In this document: positions 52,817-60,963 of the stretch, in pieces
Layout: each line of letters starts with the position of its first letter
Numbering within the stretch: position 1 is the stretch's first letter
Assembly (NCBI GenBank): GCA_963749515.1
Contig: CAVVMR010000013.1
Span: 5,654-69,653, forward strand
Source: Gaiellasilicea sp963749515
GTDB lineage: Bacteria > Actinomycetota > Thermoleophilia > Gaiellales > Gaiellaceae
Length of the DNA stretch: 64,000 nucleotides
Reading direction: 5' to 3'
Translations under genes and position numbers: made by a program
Notes under the pieces: generated by a model
The model's input: the letters and a program-made list of their open reading frames with translations, nothing else
Told to the model about the DNA's origin: nothing
The model's database searches: none

Positions 52817-52843
52817 CAGTCTCGGCGCTATACTCCGGCCCAC

Positions 52844-53434
52844 TTGTCGCTGCCCCAGCCTGATCTCGGCGTCCTGCGGAAGGCTCAGCGAGGAGATGAG
52901 CGTGCGTTCTCGCTCATCGTCCGTGCGTATGAGCTTCCTGTCTACAACTACGTGCTTCGGCTCGTGGGCGATCGCTCGCTCGCCGAAGATCTGACGCAGG
53001 AGGTCTTCCTCCGGGTCTACCAGGGCCTGCCGAGCTTCTCACTTCGCTGCCGCTTCACTACGTGGCTCTTCCAGGTGACGAAGAACCGTGTGCTCGACGA
53101 GCTGCGCGCCCTCGAGCGCCGGCCGCGGGCGGTCGTCAATCTCGAGGACATCCCGCCGCTCGAGGTCGTCGACGCGCCGTTCGAGCGGATCGAGGCCATC
53201 GACGCGGTCTGGCGCGCGGTCGAGCAGCTGAGCGTCGACCTGAAGATGGCGCTTCTCCTCCGGGACGTCGTCGGGCTCTCCTACACCGAGATCGCCGACT
53301 CGCTCGAGGTGACGCTCGCCACCGTGAAGTGGCGGATCTACAAGGCGCGCGAGGAAGTCCAGGTCGCGCTCGCCCGCGAGGGCATCACGTTCGCCACCAC
53401 GGGCGAAGCGCCGGCCGAGCCGGCACTCATCTAG
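52844..53434 (+). CDS. RNA polymerase sigma factor (ECF/SigE-like)
   Basis: This 196-residue sigma70-family protein has region 2 (AFSLIVRAYELPVYNYVLRLVGDRSLAEDLTQEVFLRVYQ, FTTWLFQVTKNRVLDELRA) and region 4 (LLLRDVVGLSYTEIADSLEVTLATVKWRIYKAREEV). TTG 52844 follows TATACT (52829-52834) by nine bases. TTGACA at 52813 is too close to that box to act as its -35. There is no anti-sigma gene next to it; the following genes run the other way. Confidence 0.9.
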   Translation: MSLPQPDLGVLRKAQRGDERAFSLIVRAYELPVYNYVLRLVGDRSLAEDLTQEVFLRVYQGLPSFSLRCRFTTWLFQVTKNRVLDELRALERRPRAVVNLEDIPPLEVVDAPFERIEAIDAVWRAVEQLSVDLKMALLLRDVVGLSYTEIADSLEVTLATVKWRIYKAREEVQVALAREGITFATTGEAPAEPALI

Positions 53435-53460
53435 AGCACCGGCCCGGCAGTTCCGAGCGC

Positions 53461-53949
53461 TTACGCCTCGGCGTTCGCGTCTTCCTTCGCCGCCAGCTTC
53501 AGGCTCCCGGCCATTACGTCCTTGAGATGGCGCTTCTGGATCGGGAGATGCGTGCTCACGAGCTTGCGCACGCCCGCGTGCCTGGCCTGCTTGTTCAGCT
53601 CCTGCAGCACCGACCAGTGGCCGACCTCGCCGGCCTCGGCCATCGTCAGGAACTCGAAGCCGTCCAGGTCGTCCGAGCCGCGCTCGAGATAGGTCTTCAT
53701 CATCGTCGCGCCCTTGGTCTTGACCGTCCGGGCCTCGGCGAGGATCTTGGCCTTCTTGCCGTTCAGCGAGGCGGCAACGGCCGTGCCGTCCTTCTCCGCT
53801 TGCGCCGCCTCCTTCCGCATCCGCTTGAGCTCCCTCACGAGCACGGTGTCGTCGGTCAGCTTCTCGACGCGCTCGGTTGCGGCCTGCGCCGCCATCGCGA
53901 GGCCGATCACCTCGCCCAGCTTGGTTTCCAGGTTCGTCAGTTCAGCCAT
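53461..53949 (-). CDS. Helical, possibly ferritin-like protein
   Basis: This 162-residue, almost wholly alpha-helical protein is rich in Ala, Lys and Glu. Segments such as FEFLTMAEAGEVGHWSVLQELNKQ and THLPIQKRHLKDVM carry Glu and His residues spaced as in ferritin-like four-helix bundles. I do not recognise a named family. ATG 53949 follows AAAAAGGGG. It lies 26 bases upstream of nothing on its strand and converges with the sigma gene. Confidence 0.6.
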   Translation of the reverse strand: MAELTNLETKLGEVIGLAMAAQAATERVEKLTDDTVLVRELKRMRKEAAQAEKDGTAVAASLNGKKAKILAEARTVKTKGATMMKTYLERGSDDLDGFEFLTMAEAGEVGHWSVLQELNKQARHAGVRKLVSTHLPIQKRHLKDVMAGSLKLAAKEDANAEA

Positions 53950-53975
53950 GTCGCCCCTTTTTCCTCGAGGTCGGG

Positions 53976-54704
53976 CTAGATGCCGTGCGCGAGCCGCGCT
54001 GCCAGAACCTCGGGGAGGTCCTGGTCGCGCATCTCGGACTGCGTCCGCTCGACCGGATAGTCCGTACGGCGAAATGTTGCCCGTCCCGACGAGATATCAA
54101 CCTCGAGCCAAGCCGCGCGCGGGTCGCCGTCGCGGGGCTGGCCGACCGAGCCGGGGTTGAGGAGCCGCCGCGCGGCGGCGAGGTCGAGCGTCGTGCCCGC
54201 GGCTGCCTGGCCGCCGCGAACTTCGGCGCCGTCCCCGGCGAGCTCGAGCGCGATGTGGCTGTGGCCGACGAGGACGAGCGGGGCCGTCGTCGCCGCGAAG
54301 GTCCACCGCGCCGCGTCCTCGGTGAGCACGTAGTCCCACACCGGGTCGCGCGGGCTGCCGTGGAAGAGCTCCGCGCCTGCCGTGACGGCGCTCGGAGCAA
54401 GCGTCATCAGGAACGCGCGCGCATGCTCGTCGAGCACGTCGCGCGTCCACGCCGCTGCCGCGCCCGCCTCGCCGCCGAAGGTCGCGAGCGAGATCTTCCC
54501 GAGCACCACGAGATCGTGGTTGCCGGCGAGGCAGATCGCGGTTCGCTCCTGCAGCAGGGCTGCGCACTCGTTGGGCTTCGGCCCGTAGCCGACGACGTCG
54601 CCGAGGCACCACAGCTCGTCGAACCCACCCTTGTCCACCTCCGCCAGCACGGCTTCGAGCGCGTGCAGGTTCGCGTGGACGTCCGAGACGACTGCGACTC
54701 TCAA
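53976..54704 (-). CDS. Calcineurin-like metallophosphoesterase (YfcE/ApaH-like)
   Basis: This 242-residue enzyme has all five blocks: VVSDVHANLHALEAVL, LGDVVGYGPKPNECAALL, LAGNHD, FHGSPRDPVWDYV and VGHSH, then LLNPGSVGQPRDGDPRAAWLEVD. The family uses two metals to cleave phosphodiesters or protein phosphates; the substrate is unknown. TTG 54704 is the start. It is ten bases after the DUF3467 gene and likely cotranscribed. Confidence 0.88.
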   Translation of the reverse strand: MRVAVVSDVHANLHALEAVLAEVDKGGFDELWCLGDVVGYGPKPNECAALLQERTAICLAGNHDLVVLGKISLATFGGEAGAAAAWTRDVLDEHARAFLMTLAPSAVTAGAELFHGSPRDPVWDYVLTEDAARWTFAATTAPLVLVGHSHIALELAGDGAEVRGGQAAAGTTLDLAAARRLLNPGSVGQPRDGDPRAAWLEVDISSGRATFRRTDYPVERTQSEMRDQDLPEVLAARLAHGI

Positions 54705-54713
54705 CGACGCCGG

Positions 54714-55016
54714 CTAGGAGTTCCGCGGCGGGGCTTCGGGGAGATCCTGGATCCCGCGGACGGTCGCGTACTTCGACCAGGAGTCCTGCATCGCGTCGAG
54801 CAGCTCCTTCGCGAACTTCGTCGACATGTTCACCCGGGAGACAACAATGCCGGGAATGTCGCCTTCCGAGACCTCGTGGTCGATGCGGGCGAAGGTGAGC
54901 GTGAACTCGTAGTCGGAGAACGAGATGTTCGCGAAGTTCGCATACACCCCGGCGAGATGGTCCTCGGCGATCTGGATGTTGAGCTGTCGCTCCTGGGCGG
55001 GGTCGTCCTCTTCCAC
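54714..55016 (-). CDS. DUF3467 protein
   Basis: This 100-residue protein shows NIQIAEDHLAGVYANFANISFSDYEFTLTFARID and SRVNMSTKFAKELLDAMQDSWSKYA, matching the small DUF3467 family of unknown function. GTG 55016 follows TATCGT by six bases, consistent with a leaderless transcript. It is divergent from argS and shares its -10 region. Confidence 0.85.
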   Translation of the reverse strand: MEEDDPAQERQLNIQIAEDHLAGVYANFANISFSDYEFTLTFARIDHEVSEGDIPGIVVSRVNMSTKFAKELLDAMQDSWSKYATVRGIQDLPEAPPRNS

Positions 55017-55021
55017 GCCCG

Positions 55022-55028
55022 TACGATA
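55022..55028. promoter_or_regulatory. Shared bidirectional -10 element (argS / DUF3467)
   Basis: TACGATA reads TACGAT on the plus strand and TATCGT on the minus strand. The minus-strand message would start at the DUF3467 GTG six bases away. The plus-strand message would have a leader of about 22 bases containing GGAGGAG before the argS ATG. Confidence 0.5.
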
Positions 55029-55055
55029 ACGGCGTGACGACTCCGGAGGAGATCC

Positions 55056-56573
55056 ATGCCCGCTGAGGCGATCGAGCGACTCGAGGCGGCGCTCGGCGAG
55101 GCGGCGGGTGCGGAGATCGTGCTCGAGCGTCCAGGCGACCCGACGCACGGCGACTACGCGACCAACGCAGCGATGCGCCTGGCCGGCATGCGCAAGCAGC
55201 CGCCGCGAGCGATCGCAGAGCAAATCGTCGAGCTCGCGGCATCGCTCCCGGACGTCGACCGCGCCGAGATCGCCGGTCCCGGCTTCGTCAATCTCTGGCT
55301 GACCTCCGCGTGGTACCGCGACGCGCTCGCTGAGGTCCTCGCGGCGGGTGAAGACTACGGCGGCGGCTCGGCAACGGCCCGGGAAAAGGTGCAGGTCGAG
55401 ATGGTCTCGGCGAATCCGACCGGCCCGATCACCGTCGCCGCGGCACGCAACGGCGCCTACGGCGACTCCGTTGCGCGGTTGCTCGAGTTCGCCGGGCACG
55501 AGGTCGATCGGGAGTACTACTACAACGACGCCGGGGCGCAGATGGACCTCTTCCGCGCGTCGGTCGAAGCACGCCGGCGAGGGGAGGAGCCGCCCGAGAA
55601 CGGCTACCAGGGCGACTATGTCGCCGAGCTCGCGACGCTGCCCGACGACCCCGTCCCGCAGATGCTGCAGCGGATCGAGCAGACGCTGGAGCGCTTTCGA
55701 ATCCACTTCGACTCGTGGGCCAAGCAGAGCGAGCTCGAGAAGCGGCTCGGCGAGTACCTGCCGCGCCTGGACACGTACGAGAAGGACGGTGCCGTCTGGG
55801 CGCGCTCGTCGGCGCACGGGGACGACGACGACCGGGTGCTGATCCGCTCCGAGACAGGCACGCCGACGTACCGCGCTGCGGATGTCGTCTACCTCGCGGA
55901 CAAGCTCGACCGCGGCCTCGACCGCGCGATCTACGTCCTGGGCGCCGACCATCACGGCACGCGCAACTGGTACGCGGCGGTCGCGCGGATGCTCGGCTAC
56001 GACCCCGATCGCGTCGAGGTCCTGATCTACCAGCTCGTCCATCTCACCCGTGGCGGCGAGGCCGCGAAGATGTCGAAGCGCCGCGGTGACGTCGTCTTCC
56101 TCGACGAGCTCCTCGACGAGGTGGGGGTGGACGCGGCGCGGTGGTACCTCGTCTCGCGTGGGCCGGACCAGACGATCGAGATCGACGTCGACCTGGCGGC
56201 GGAGAAGAGCCAGAAGAACCCCGTCTACTACGTGCAGTACGCGCACGCCCGAATCGCCGGGATTCTCCGCAACGCCGGCGATGCGACGCCCTCGGCCGAG
56301 CCTCCCGCGGCGCTTGCCGACGAGGAGCGTGACCTGATCAAGCGCCTGGCCGAGTTTCCGGCGATCGTCGCCGAGGCGACCGAGCGGCGGGGGCCGCACG
56401 CCGTCCCGACCTACGCGATCCGGCTCGCCGACGACTTTCATCGCTTCTACCACCACCACAAGGTGCTCGGCTCCGACGCGGAGGGCTTCCGGCTCGGGCT
56501 CGTGACGGCGACGAAGTCGGTGATCGCGCGGTCACTGGCCTTGATCGGCGTCGACGCACCAGACACCATGTAG
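55056..56573 (+). CDS. argS: Arginyl-tRNA synthetase with degenerate HIGH motif
   Basis: This 505-residue class I synthetase ends in the DALR anticodon-binding domain (PVYYVQYAHARIAGILRNAG... TATKSVIARSLALIGVDAPDTM). The N-terminal tRNA D-loop domain (RPGDPTHGDYATNAAMRLA) and the EMVSANPTGPITVAAARNGAYGDSVARLLEFAG segment identify ArgRS. The HxGH motif, normally in PLHVGHAR, is T126-V-A-A129 here. KMSKR (338-342) is present. Length is about 40 residues below the common form. ATG 55056 follows GGAGGAG. Confidence 0.9.
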   Translation: MPAEAIERLEAALGEAAGAEIVLERPGDPTHGDYATNAAMRLAGMRKQPPRAIAEQIVELAASLPDVDRAEIAGPGFVNLWLTSAWYRDALAEVLAAGEDYGGGSATAREKVQVEMVSANPTGPITVAAARNGAYGDSVARLLEFAGHEVDREYYYNDAGAQMDLFRASVEARRRGEEPPENGYQGDYVAELATLPDDPVPQMLQRIEQTLERFRIHFDSWAKQSELEKRLGEYLPRLDTYEKDGAVWARSSAHGDDDDRVLIRSETGTPTYRAADVVYLADKLDRGLDRAIYVLGADHHGTRNWYAAVARMLGYDPDRVEVLIYQLVHLTRGGEAAKMSKRRGDVVFLDELLDEVGVDAARWYLVSRGPDQTIEIDVDLAAEKSQKNPVYYVQYAHARIAGILRNAGDATPSAEPPAALADEERDLIKRLAEFPAIVAEATERRGPHAVPTYAIRLADDFHRFYHHHKVLGSDAEGFRLGLVTATKSVIARSLALIGVDAPDTM

Positions 56574-56578
56574 TCGAG

Positions 56579-56725
56579 ATGCTCAAGGTCGAGATCATCC
56601 TCGGCATCGTCGCGAGCTCGATCGCGATCACCGCCTTCCTCGCGCGGGCGATCGCGAACGTCCGCCAGGGCCGGCGGGCACGGGAGGAATCGCGTCACCG
56701 GCGCGAAATCCTTCCTCCTGAATGA
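56579..56725 (+). CDS. Small single-helix membrane protein, 48 residues
   Basis: ATG 56579 opens a 49-codon frame coding for a hydrophobic helix (VEIILGIVASSIAITAFLARAIA) followed by a very basic tail (RQGRRAREESRHRREI). Its TGA (56723-56725) overlaps the ATG of the SPFH gene, and GGGAGGAA lies in its 3' end as that gene's ribosome-binding site. It is probably a translationally coupled partner. The function is unknown. Confidence 0.5.
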   Translation: MLKVEIILGIVASSIAITAFLARAIANVRQGRRAREESRHRREILPPE

Positions 56726-57663
56726 GCTATCTGATCATCTCGACAATCGTTCTCCTCGTCGCCGTCGTCGCCGTCGTCAATGGGATCGGGCTCCGTCGCC
56801 AGGGCAAGACCGACGAAGGCACGGCCTGGATCCTGGCCTCCACGCTTGCGGTGATCGTCGTCATCGGCGGCTGGGGCGCCTTCCGGTCATTCCACTCGGT
56901 CAACGCCGGTCACGTCCTCGTCGTGCGCCAGTTCGGCGAGATCGTCGGGCAGCGCGGTGACGGCTTCCAGACGATCGCGCCGTGGCAGAGCGCCGAAGAG
57001 GTCTCGACGCAGGTCGAGAGCCAGCGCTTCCAGATGGACGAGCGCACCGGAGCGAGCGAGGGCACGATTGCGAGCGGCCCGGCGATCAGCGAGGAGACGC
57101 AGCCGGTCTACGCCGTCGTCACGCTCAACTACCGCGTCAGCGACAAGGCGGTGCAGGAGCTCTACACCGACGTCGGCTCGACCTACTTCGAGAAGGTCGT
57201 CGCGCCGCGAGTCTTCCAGGTGTTCAAGAACGAGACCGTCAAGTTCAAGAGCGTCGCCGTCGCGCCGAACCGCGAGCAGATCCGCCGCGCAGTCCAGAAC
57301 GAGCTCGACCGGCAGCTCGCCGGTTTCTCGATCGACGTCGTCGACTTCCTGATCAACGACCTCGACTTCCCGCAGGAGTTCACCGAGGCGATCGAGCGCA
57401 AGCAGGTCGCGACCCAGGACGCGCTCGCCGCGCAGCAGAAGGTGGAGCAGTCGAAAGCCGAGGCCCAGCAGGAGATCGAGCGGGCACGCGGCCAGGCGCA
57501 GGCACAGCGGCTGCGCGCCAGCTCGCTGACCGACCGCAACCTCCAGTTCGAGGCGCTGCAGATTTTGAAGGAAGCGCCGCCGCAGATCGTCTTCCTGCCC
57601 GCCGGCCAGGGCAACCTGCTCGACCCCTCGACCTTCCTCAAGTCAGCAACCTCCACTCCCTGA
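56722..57663 (+). CDS. SPFH/band-7 (prohibitin-like) membrane protein
   Basis: This 313-residue protein has two N-terminal hydrophobic segments (YLIISTIVLLVAVVAVVNGIG and WILASTLAVIVVIGGWGAF). The band-7 domain follows (SVNAGHVLVVRQFGEIVGQ, YFEKVVAPRVFQVFKNETVKFKS, NREQIRRAVQNELDRQL). An Ala/Gln/Glu coiled coil (TQDALAAQQKVEQSKAEAQQEIERARGQAQAQ) completes it. Such proteins scaffold membrane microdomains or protease complexes. It is coupled to the 48-residue protein and followed by a terminator. Confidence 0.92.
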   Translation: MSYLIISTIVLLVAVVAVVNGIGLRRQGKTDEGTAWILASTLAVIVVIGGWGAFRSFHSVNAGHVLVVRQFGEIVGQRGDGFQTIAPWQSAEEVSTQVESQRFQMDERTGASEGTIASGPAISEETQPVYAVVTLNYRVSDKAVQELYTDVGSTYFEKVVAPRVFQVFKNETVKFKSVAVAPNREQIRRAVQNELDRQLAGFSIDVVDFLINDLDFPQEFTEAIERKQVATQDALAAQQKVEQSKAEAQQEIERARGQAQAQRLRASSLTDRNLQFEALQILKEAPPQIVFLPAGQGNLLDPSTFLKSATSTP

Positions 57664-57670
57664 TCGACGT

Positions 57671-57695
57671 GGGCCGCTTGCGGCCCCTTTAGGGG
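57671..57695 (+). terminator. Terminator-like hairpins after the SPFH gene
   Basis: GGGCCG/CGGCCC (57671-57676, 57681-57686, loop CTTG) overlaps a second hairpin CCCC/GGGG (57684-57687, 57692-57695, loop TTTA). The two cannot form at once. The T-tract is weak (TTT then TCTTC), as often in GC-rich actinobacteria. Confidence 0.55.
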
Positions 57696-57704
57696 TCTTC
57701 GCGC

Positions 57705-57734
57705 GAGGGGCATCCGCTCTCACGGGTGCCCCTC
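57705..57734 (+). terminator. Second hairpin before glpX
   Basis: GAGGGGCATC (57705-57714) pairs with GGTGCCCCTC (57725-57734), a ten-base-pair stem with one G-T wobble and a ten-base loop. It ends just before TAATAGAGT, the probable -10 of glpX, so it probably completes termination of the upstream operon. Confidence 0.45.
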
Positions 57735-57763
57735 CTGCGCCGGGTAATAGAGTCCCTGGCGCA

Positions 57764-58762
57764 TTGAGCGCCACGGCCCCCGACAGGAACCTCGCCCTCG
57801 AGCTCGTCCGCGTCACCGAAGCCGCGGCGCTCGCCGCATCCGGCTGGGTCGGCCGCGGCGAGAAGGAGAAGGCCGACCAGGCCGCCGTCGACGCGATGCG
57901 ACTGATGCTCGGCACCGTCGAGATGAACGGCGTCGTGGTGATCGGCGAGGGGGAGAAGGACGAGGCGCCGATGCTCTTCAACGGTGAGGAGATCGGCTCC
58001 GGCCACGGCCCCGCGGTGGATGTGGCCGTCGACCCGCTGGAGGGGACACGCCTCACCGCGCTCGGCCAGCCGAATGCCATCGCCGTGATCGCGGTCGCCG
58101 AGCGGGGGACGATGTTCGATCCCGGCGCTGCCTTCTACATGGACAAGATCGCGGTCGGGCCCGAGGCCGCCGAGGCGATCGACATCAACGCGACCCCGAC
58201 CGAGAACGTGCACGCGGTGGCGAAGGCGAAGGGGCTCGACGTCAGCGAGGTGACCGTCGTCGTGCTCGAGCGCGACCGCCACGACGAGCTGATCGGCGAG
58301 CTCCGCCAGGCCGGCGCGCGCGTCAACCTGATCCGCGACGGCGACGTCGCCCCCTCGATCGCAGCGGCGCAAGCCTTCGTCGGGGTCGACATGTTGATGG
58401 GCGTCGGCGGCACGCCGGAGGGCGTCATCTCCGCCGCGGCGATCAAGTGCCTACGCGGTGCGATCCAGGGCAAGCTCTGGCCGCGAAACGACGAGGAGCG
58501 CCAGGCGCTCATCGACTCCGGGTACGACCTCGACCGCGTGCTCACGACCGACGACCTCGTCTCCGGCGACGACGTCTTCGTCGCCGCGACCGGTGTCACG
58601 AGCGGCGTCTTCCTGCGCGGTGTGCGCGTCAGCGGCGCCGGTGTCGAGACGGAGTCGATCGTGATGCGCTCCCGCTCGGGGACTGTCCGTAGGATCGCTG
58701 CCTACCACCCTTCCGAGAAAGTCAGACGATTGATGAAAGGAGAACGCGATGGCCGCGCATGA
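57764..58762 (+). CDS. glpX: Fructose-1,6-bisphosphatase class II
   Basis: This 332-residue enzyme has GRGEKEKADQAAVDAMR, VVIGEGEKDEAPMLF, VDVAVDPLEGTRLTALGQPNAIAVIAV and GVGGTPEGVISAAAIKCLRGAIQGKL, the GlpX metal and substrate sites. It performs the gluconeogenic dephosphorylation of fructose 1,6-bisphosphate. TTG 57764 lies ten bases after TAGAGT (57748-57753). The end overlaps the aldolase gene by 14 bases, so both fructose-bisphosphate enzymes are made together. Confidence 0.96.
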   Translation: MSATAPDRNLALELVRVTEAAALAASGWVGRGEKEKADQAAVDAMRLMLGTVEMNGVVVIGEGEKDEAPMLFNGEEIGSGHGPAVDVAVDPLEGTRLTALGQPNAIAVIAVAERGTMFDPGAAFYMDKIAVGPEAAEAIDINATPTENVHAVAKAKGLDVSEVTVVVLERDRHDELIGELRQAGARVNLIRDGDVAPSIAAAQAFVGVDMLMGVGGTPEGVISAAAIKCLRGAIQGKLWPRNDEERQALIDSGYDLDRVLTTDDLVSGDDVFVAATGVTSGVFLRGVRVSGAGVETESIVMRSRSGTVRRIAAYHPSEKVRRLMKGERDGRA

Positions 58763-59777
58763 GCTGCACGAAACCGCCAAGGCCCTCGTCGCCGACAGCA
58801 AGGGGATCCTCGCCGCCGACGAGAGCTCGGGGACGATCGAGAAGCGCTTCGACACGATCTCGCTCGAGTCGACGGAGGAGAACCGGCGCGCCTACCGCGA
58901 CATGCTGTTCACGACGCCCGATCTTGAGGAGTACGTCAGCGGCGTCATCCTCTACGACGAGACGCTGCGCCAGTCCTCGTCGGACGGAACCCCGTTCGCG
59001 AAGCTGCTCGCCGACAAGGGGATCATTCCCGGAATCAAGGTCGACACTGGCGCGAAGGAGCTGGCGTTCGCGCCCGGCGAGAAGGTCACCGAGGGCCTGG
59101 ACGGCCTGCGCGAGCGACTGGAGGAGTACCGCGGGCTCGGCGCGCGCTTCGCCAAGTGGCGCGCGGTAATCACGATCGGCGAGGGCATCCCGACGGCGTA
59201 TTGCATCGAGGTCAACGCCCATGCGCTCGCCCGGTACGCGGCGCTCTGCCAGGAGCAGGGGATCGTCCCGATCGTCGAGCCTGAAGTGCTGATGGACGCC
59301 GACAACGACATCGAGACGTGCTACCGGGCCACGAAGCGGACGCTGCACAAGGTCTTCGACGAGCTCTACCACCAGCGCGTCGACCTCGAGGGGATCCTGT
59401 TGAAGCCGAACATGGTCATCTCGGGCAAGGGCTCCCCGACCCAGGCGAGCGCCGACGAGGTCGCCGACTGGACGCTGAAGTGCTTCCGCGAGACCGTCCC
59501 GGCCGCGGTGCCCGGCATCGTCTTCCTCTCCGGCGGCCAGTCCGACGAGCAGGCGAGCGCGAACCTGAACGCGATCAACTCGCGCGGGGCGCAGCCGTGG
59601 GTGCTCTCGTTCTCGTACGGCCGCGCGCTGCAGGCGCCGGCGCTGAAGGCGTGGGGCGGAGCCGCGGAGAACGTCGACGCCGGCCAGTCCTTCCTCGCGC
59701 TGCGGGCTCGCAACAACAGCGCGGCGGTGGCGGGACGCTACTCGGCGGAGATGGAGGAGCTGGCCCGCTCGAGCTGA
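58749..59777 (+). CDS. Fructose-bisphosphate aldolase class I
   Basis: This 342-residue enzyme is of the animal/plant-like class I group. GILAADESSGTIEKRF is near the N-terminus, FAKWRAVI and IVPIVEPEVLMDADND are in the barrel, the Schiff-base Lys is in LEGILLKPNMV, and FLSGGQSDEQASANLNAIN follows. It needs no metal. AAAGGAG precedes ATG 58749. Pairing with glpX suggests coordinated control of the triose/fructose-bisphosphate step. Confidence 0.96.
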   Translation: MAAHELHETAKALVADSKGILAADESSGTIEKRFDTISLESTEENRRAYRDMLFTTPDLEEYVSGVILYDETLRQSSSDGTPFAKLLADKGIIPGIKVDTGAKELAFAPGEKVTEGLDGLRERLEEYRGLGARFAKWRAVITIGEGIPTAYCIEVNAHALARYAALCQEQGIVPIVEPEVLMDADNDIETCYRATKRTLHKVFDELYHQRVDLEGILLKPNMVISGKGSPTQASADEVADWTLKCFRETVPAAVPGIVFLSGGQSDEQASANLNAINSRGAQPWVLSFSYGRALQAPALKAWGGAAENVDAGQSFLALRARNNSAAVAGRYSAEMEELARSS

Positions 59778-59801
59778 GCGGTGTTGGTTGGAGAGAGACG
59801 T

Positions 59802-59825
59802 GGGCCGCCCGGCTGCGGGCGGCCC
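59802..59825. terminator. Bidirectional terminator hairpin
   Basis: GGGCCGCCCG (59802-59811) pairs perfectly with CGGGCGGCCC (59816-59825) around the loop GCTG. It lies between the aldolase gene and the convergent regulator gene whose stop is at 59833, so it can serve both. No long T-tract. Confidence 0.7.
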
Positions 59826-59832
59826 GCCGTTC

Positions 59833-60528
59833 CTAGCCGAGCATCCCGCGAGCGGACGCGATGGGGACGATCTCGCCGAAATCGGCTGCGTCGTCCAGCT
59901 CGAGCAGTCCGAGCTTGCTCGCCGCGGCAGACGCGGCGGTCCGGTTCGGCACGCCGAGCTTCTTGTAGACGTTCGAGAGGTGGAACTTGATCGTCTGCTC
60001 GGTCACCCACAGCAGCTTCGCCATCTGCGAGTTCGAGGAGCCGCTCGCGGCGAGCCGCAGAATCTCGAGCTCCCGCTTCGTGAGGCCGTGGGTGTCGCGC
60101 CGTTCGTGCCGGATCGGCCGAAGCTGGCTGACCGGCAACTCGCCGCGGTAGTGGATGCCGCCGTTGCGCGCGTTGATCACGGCGCGAAGCGCCTGAACGA
60201 GGTCCTCGGGCTGGACGCTCTTGCCGACGAAGCACACGGCTCCTGCCGCCAGCGCGGCGTGAATGACGCTCTGGTCGTCGGTGGCGGAGACGACCACGAT
60301 CCGTAGGTGCGGGTAGAGCGCGGACAGCCGCCTGATGCAGGTGACGCCGTCCATCTCGGGCATGCAGAGATCGAGCAGCACTGCATCGGGCTCGCACCGG
60401 TCGGCCAGCGCCAGTACCTCGGTGCCCGTGCAGGCGGTCCCGAGAACGTCGATGCCGGCCTCCTCGAGCGCCAGCTCGAGAGCGGAGAGGAAGAGCGGAT
60501 GATCGTCAGCCAGGATGACTCGCGTCAT
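59833..60528 (-). CDS. NarL/FixJ-type response regulator (LuxR-family HTH)
   Basis: This 231-residue protein has a receiver domain with acidic residues ADD and phospho-acceptor Asp in AVLLDLCMPEMDG, and Lys in FVGKSVQPEDL. A C-terminal LuxR HTH follows (LTKRELEILRLAASGSSNSQMAKLLWVTEQTIKFHLSNVYKKLGVPNRTAA). No histidine kinase is adjacent, so it is an orphan here. ATG 60528 follows AGGGG. Its target genes are unknown. Confidence 0.93.
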   Translation of the reverse strand: MTRVILADDHPLFLSALELALEEAGIDVLGTACTGTEVLALADRCEPDAVLLDLCMPEMDGVTCIRRLSALYPHLRIVVVSATDDQSVIHAALAAGAVCFVGKSVQPEDLVQALRAVINARNGGIHYRGELPVSQLRPIRHERRDTHGLTKRELEILRLAASGSSNSQMAKLLWVTEQTIKFHLSNVYKKLGVPNRTAASAAASKLGLLELDDAADFGEIVPIASARGMLG

Positions 60529-60603
60529 TCGTGAACCCCTTTTCTGCGGTAGGTGTTCGGTTCCGTTCACACACAGACGGCGAGGGTCACGGATTTCTTC
60601 CAT

Positions 60604-60633
60604 TTGACATGTGACTATTTGGTCACGTATTGT
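60604..60633 (+). promoter_or_regulatory. ArsR operon promoter with embedded operator
   Basis: TTGACA (60604-60609), 18-base spacer and TATTGT (60628-60633) form a good sigma-A-type promoter, six bases before the ArsR ATG. GTGAC-N6-GTCAC (60611-60626) lies within the spacer, where an ArsR dimer would block polymerase. Autorepression is the expected behaviour. Confidence 0.65.
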
Positions 60634-60639
60634 GAAGGT

Positions 60640-60963
60640 ATGCCCACCGATGACGATCGTGTCTTCAAGGCACTCGCAGATCCGACGCGACGTTTCCTGC
60701 TCGACCGGCTCTTCACGCGTGACGGCCGCACCCTGACCGAGCTGGAGTCGGAGCTGGAGATGACGCGCTTCGGGGTCATGAAGCACCTTCGCGTCCTCGA
60801 AGACGCAGGTCTCGTGGTGGCGCGCCGGTCCGGCCGGGAGAAGCTGCACTTCCTGAACCCGGTGCCGATTCGGCTGATCCACGACAGGTGGATCGACAAG
60901 TACACGGAGCGCCAGGTATCGGCGCTCGCAGACCTCAAGAACGAACTGGAGGAGACGGCATGA
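60640..60963 (+). CDS. ArsR-family transcriptional regulator
   Basis: This 107-residue winged-helix protein has VFKALADPTRRFLLDRLFTRDGRTLTELESELEMTRFGVMKHLRVLEDAGLVVARRSGREKLHFLNPVPI. No Cys metal site is visible, so it belongs with the group that partners SRPBCC/AHSA1 proteins rather than arsenic sensors. ATG 60640 lies six bases after the -10 box. The stop overlaps the SRPBCC gene. Confidence 0.93.
   Translation: MPTDDDRVFKALADPTRRFLLDRLFTRDGRTLTELESELEMTRFGVMKHLRVLEDAGLVVARRSGREKLHFLNPVPIRLIHDRWIDKYTERQVSALADLKNELEETA

Noticed and set aside
52813..52834. TTGACA plus TATACT as a standard promoter for the sigma gene
   Set aside because: The spacing is only ten bases, too short for one sigma-A promoter; TATACT alone may act without a good -35.
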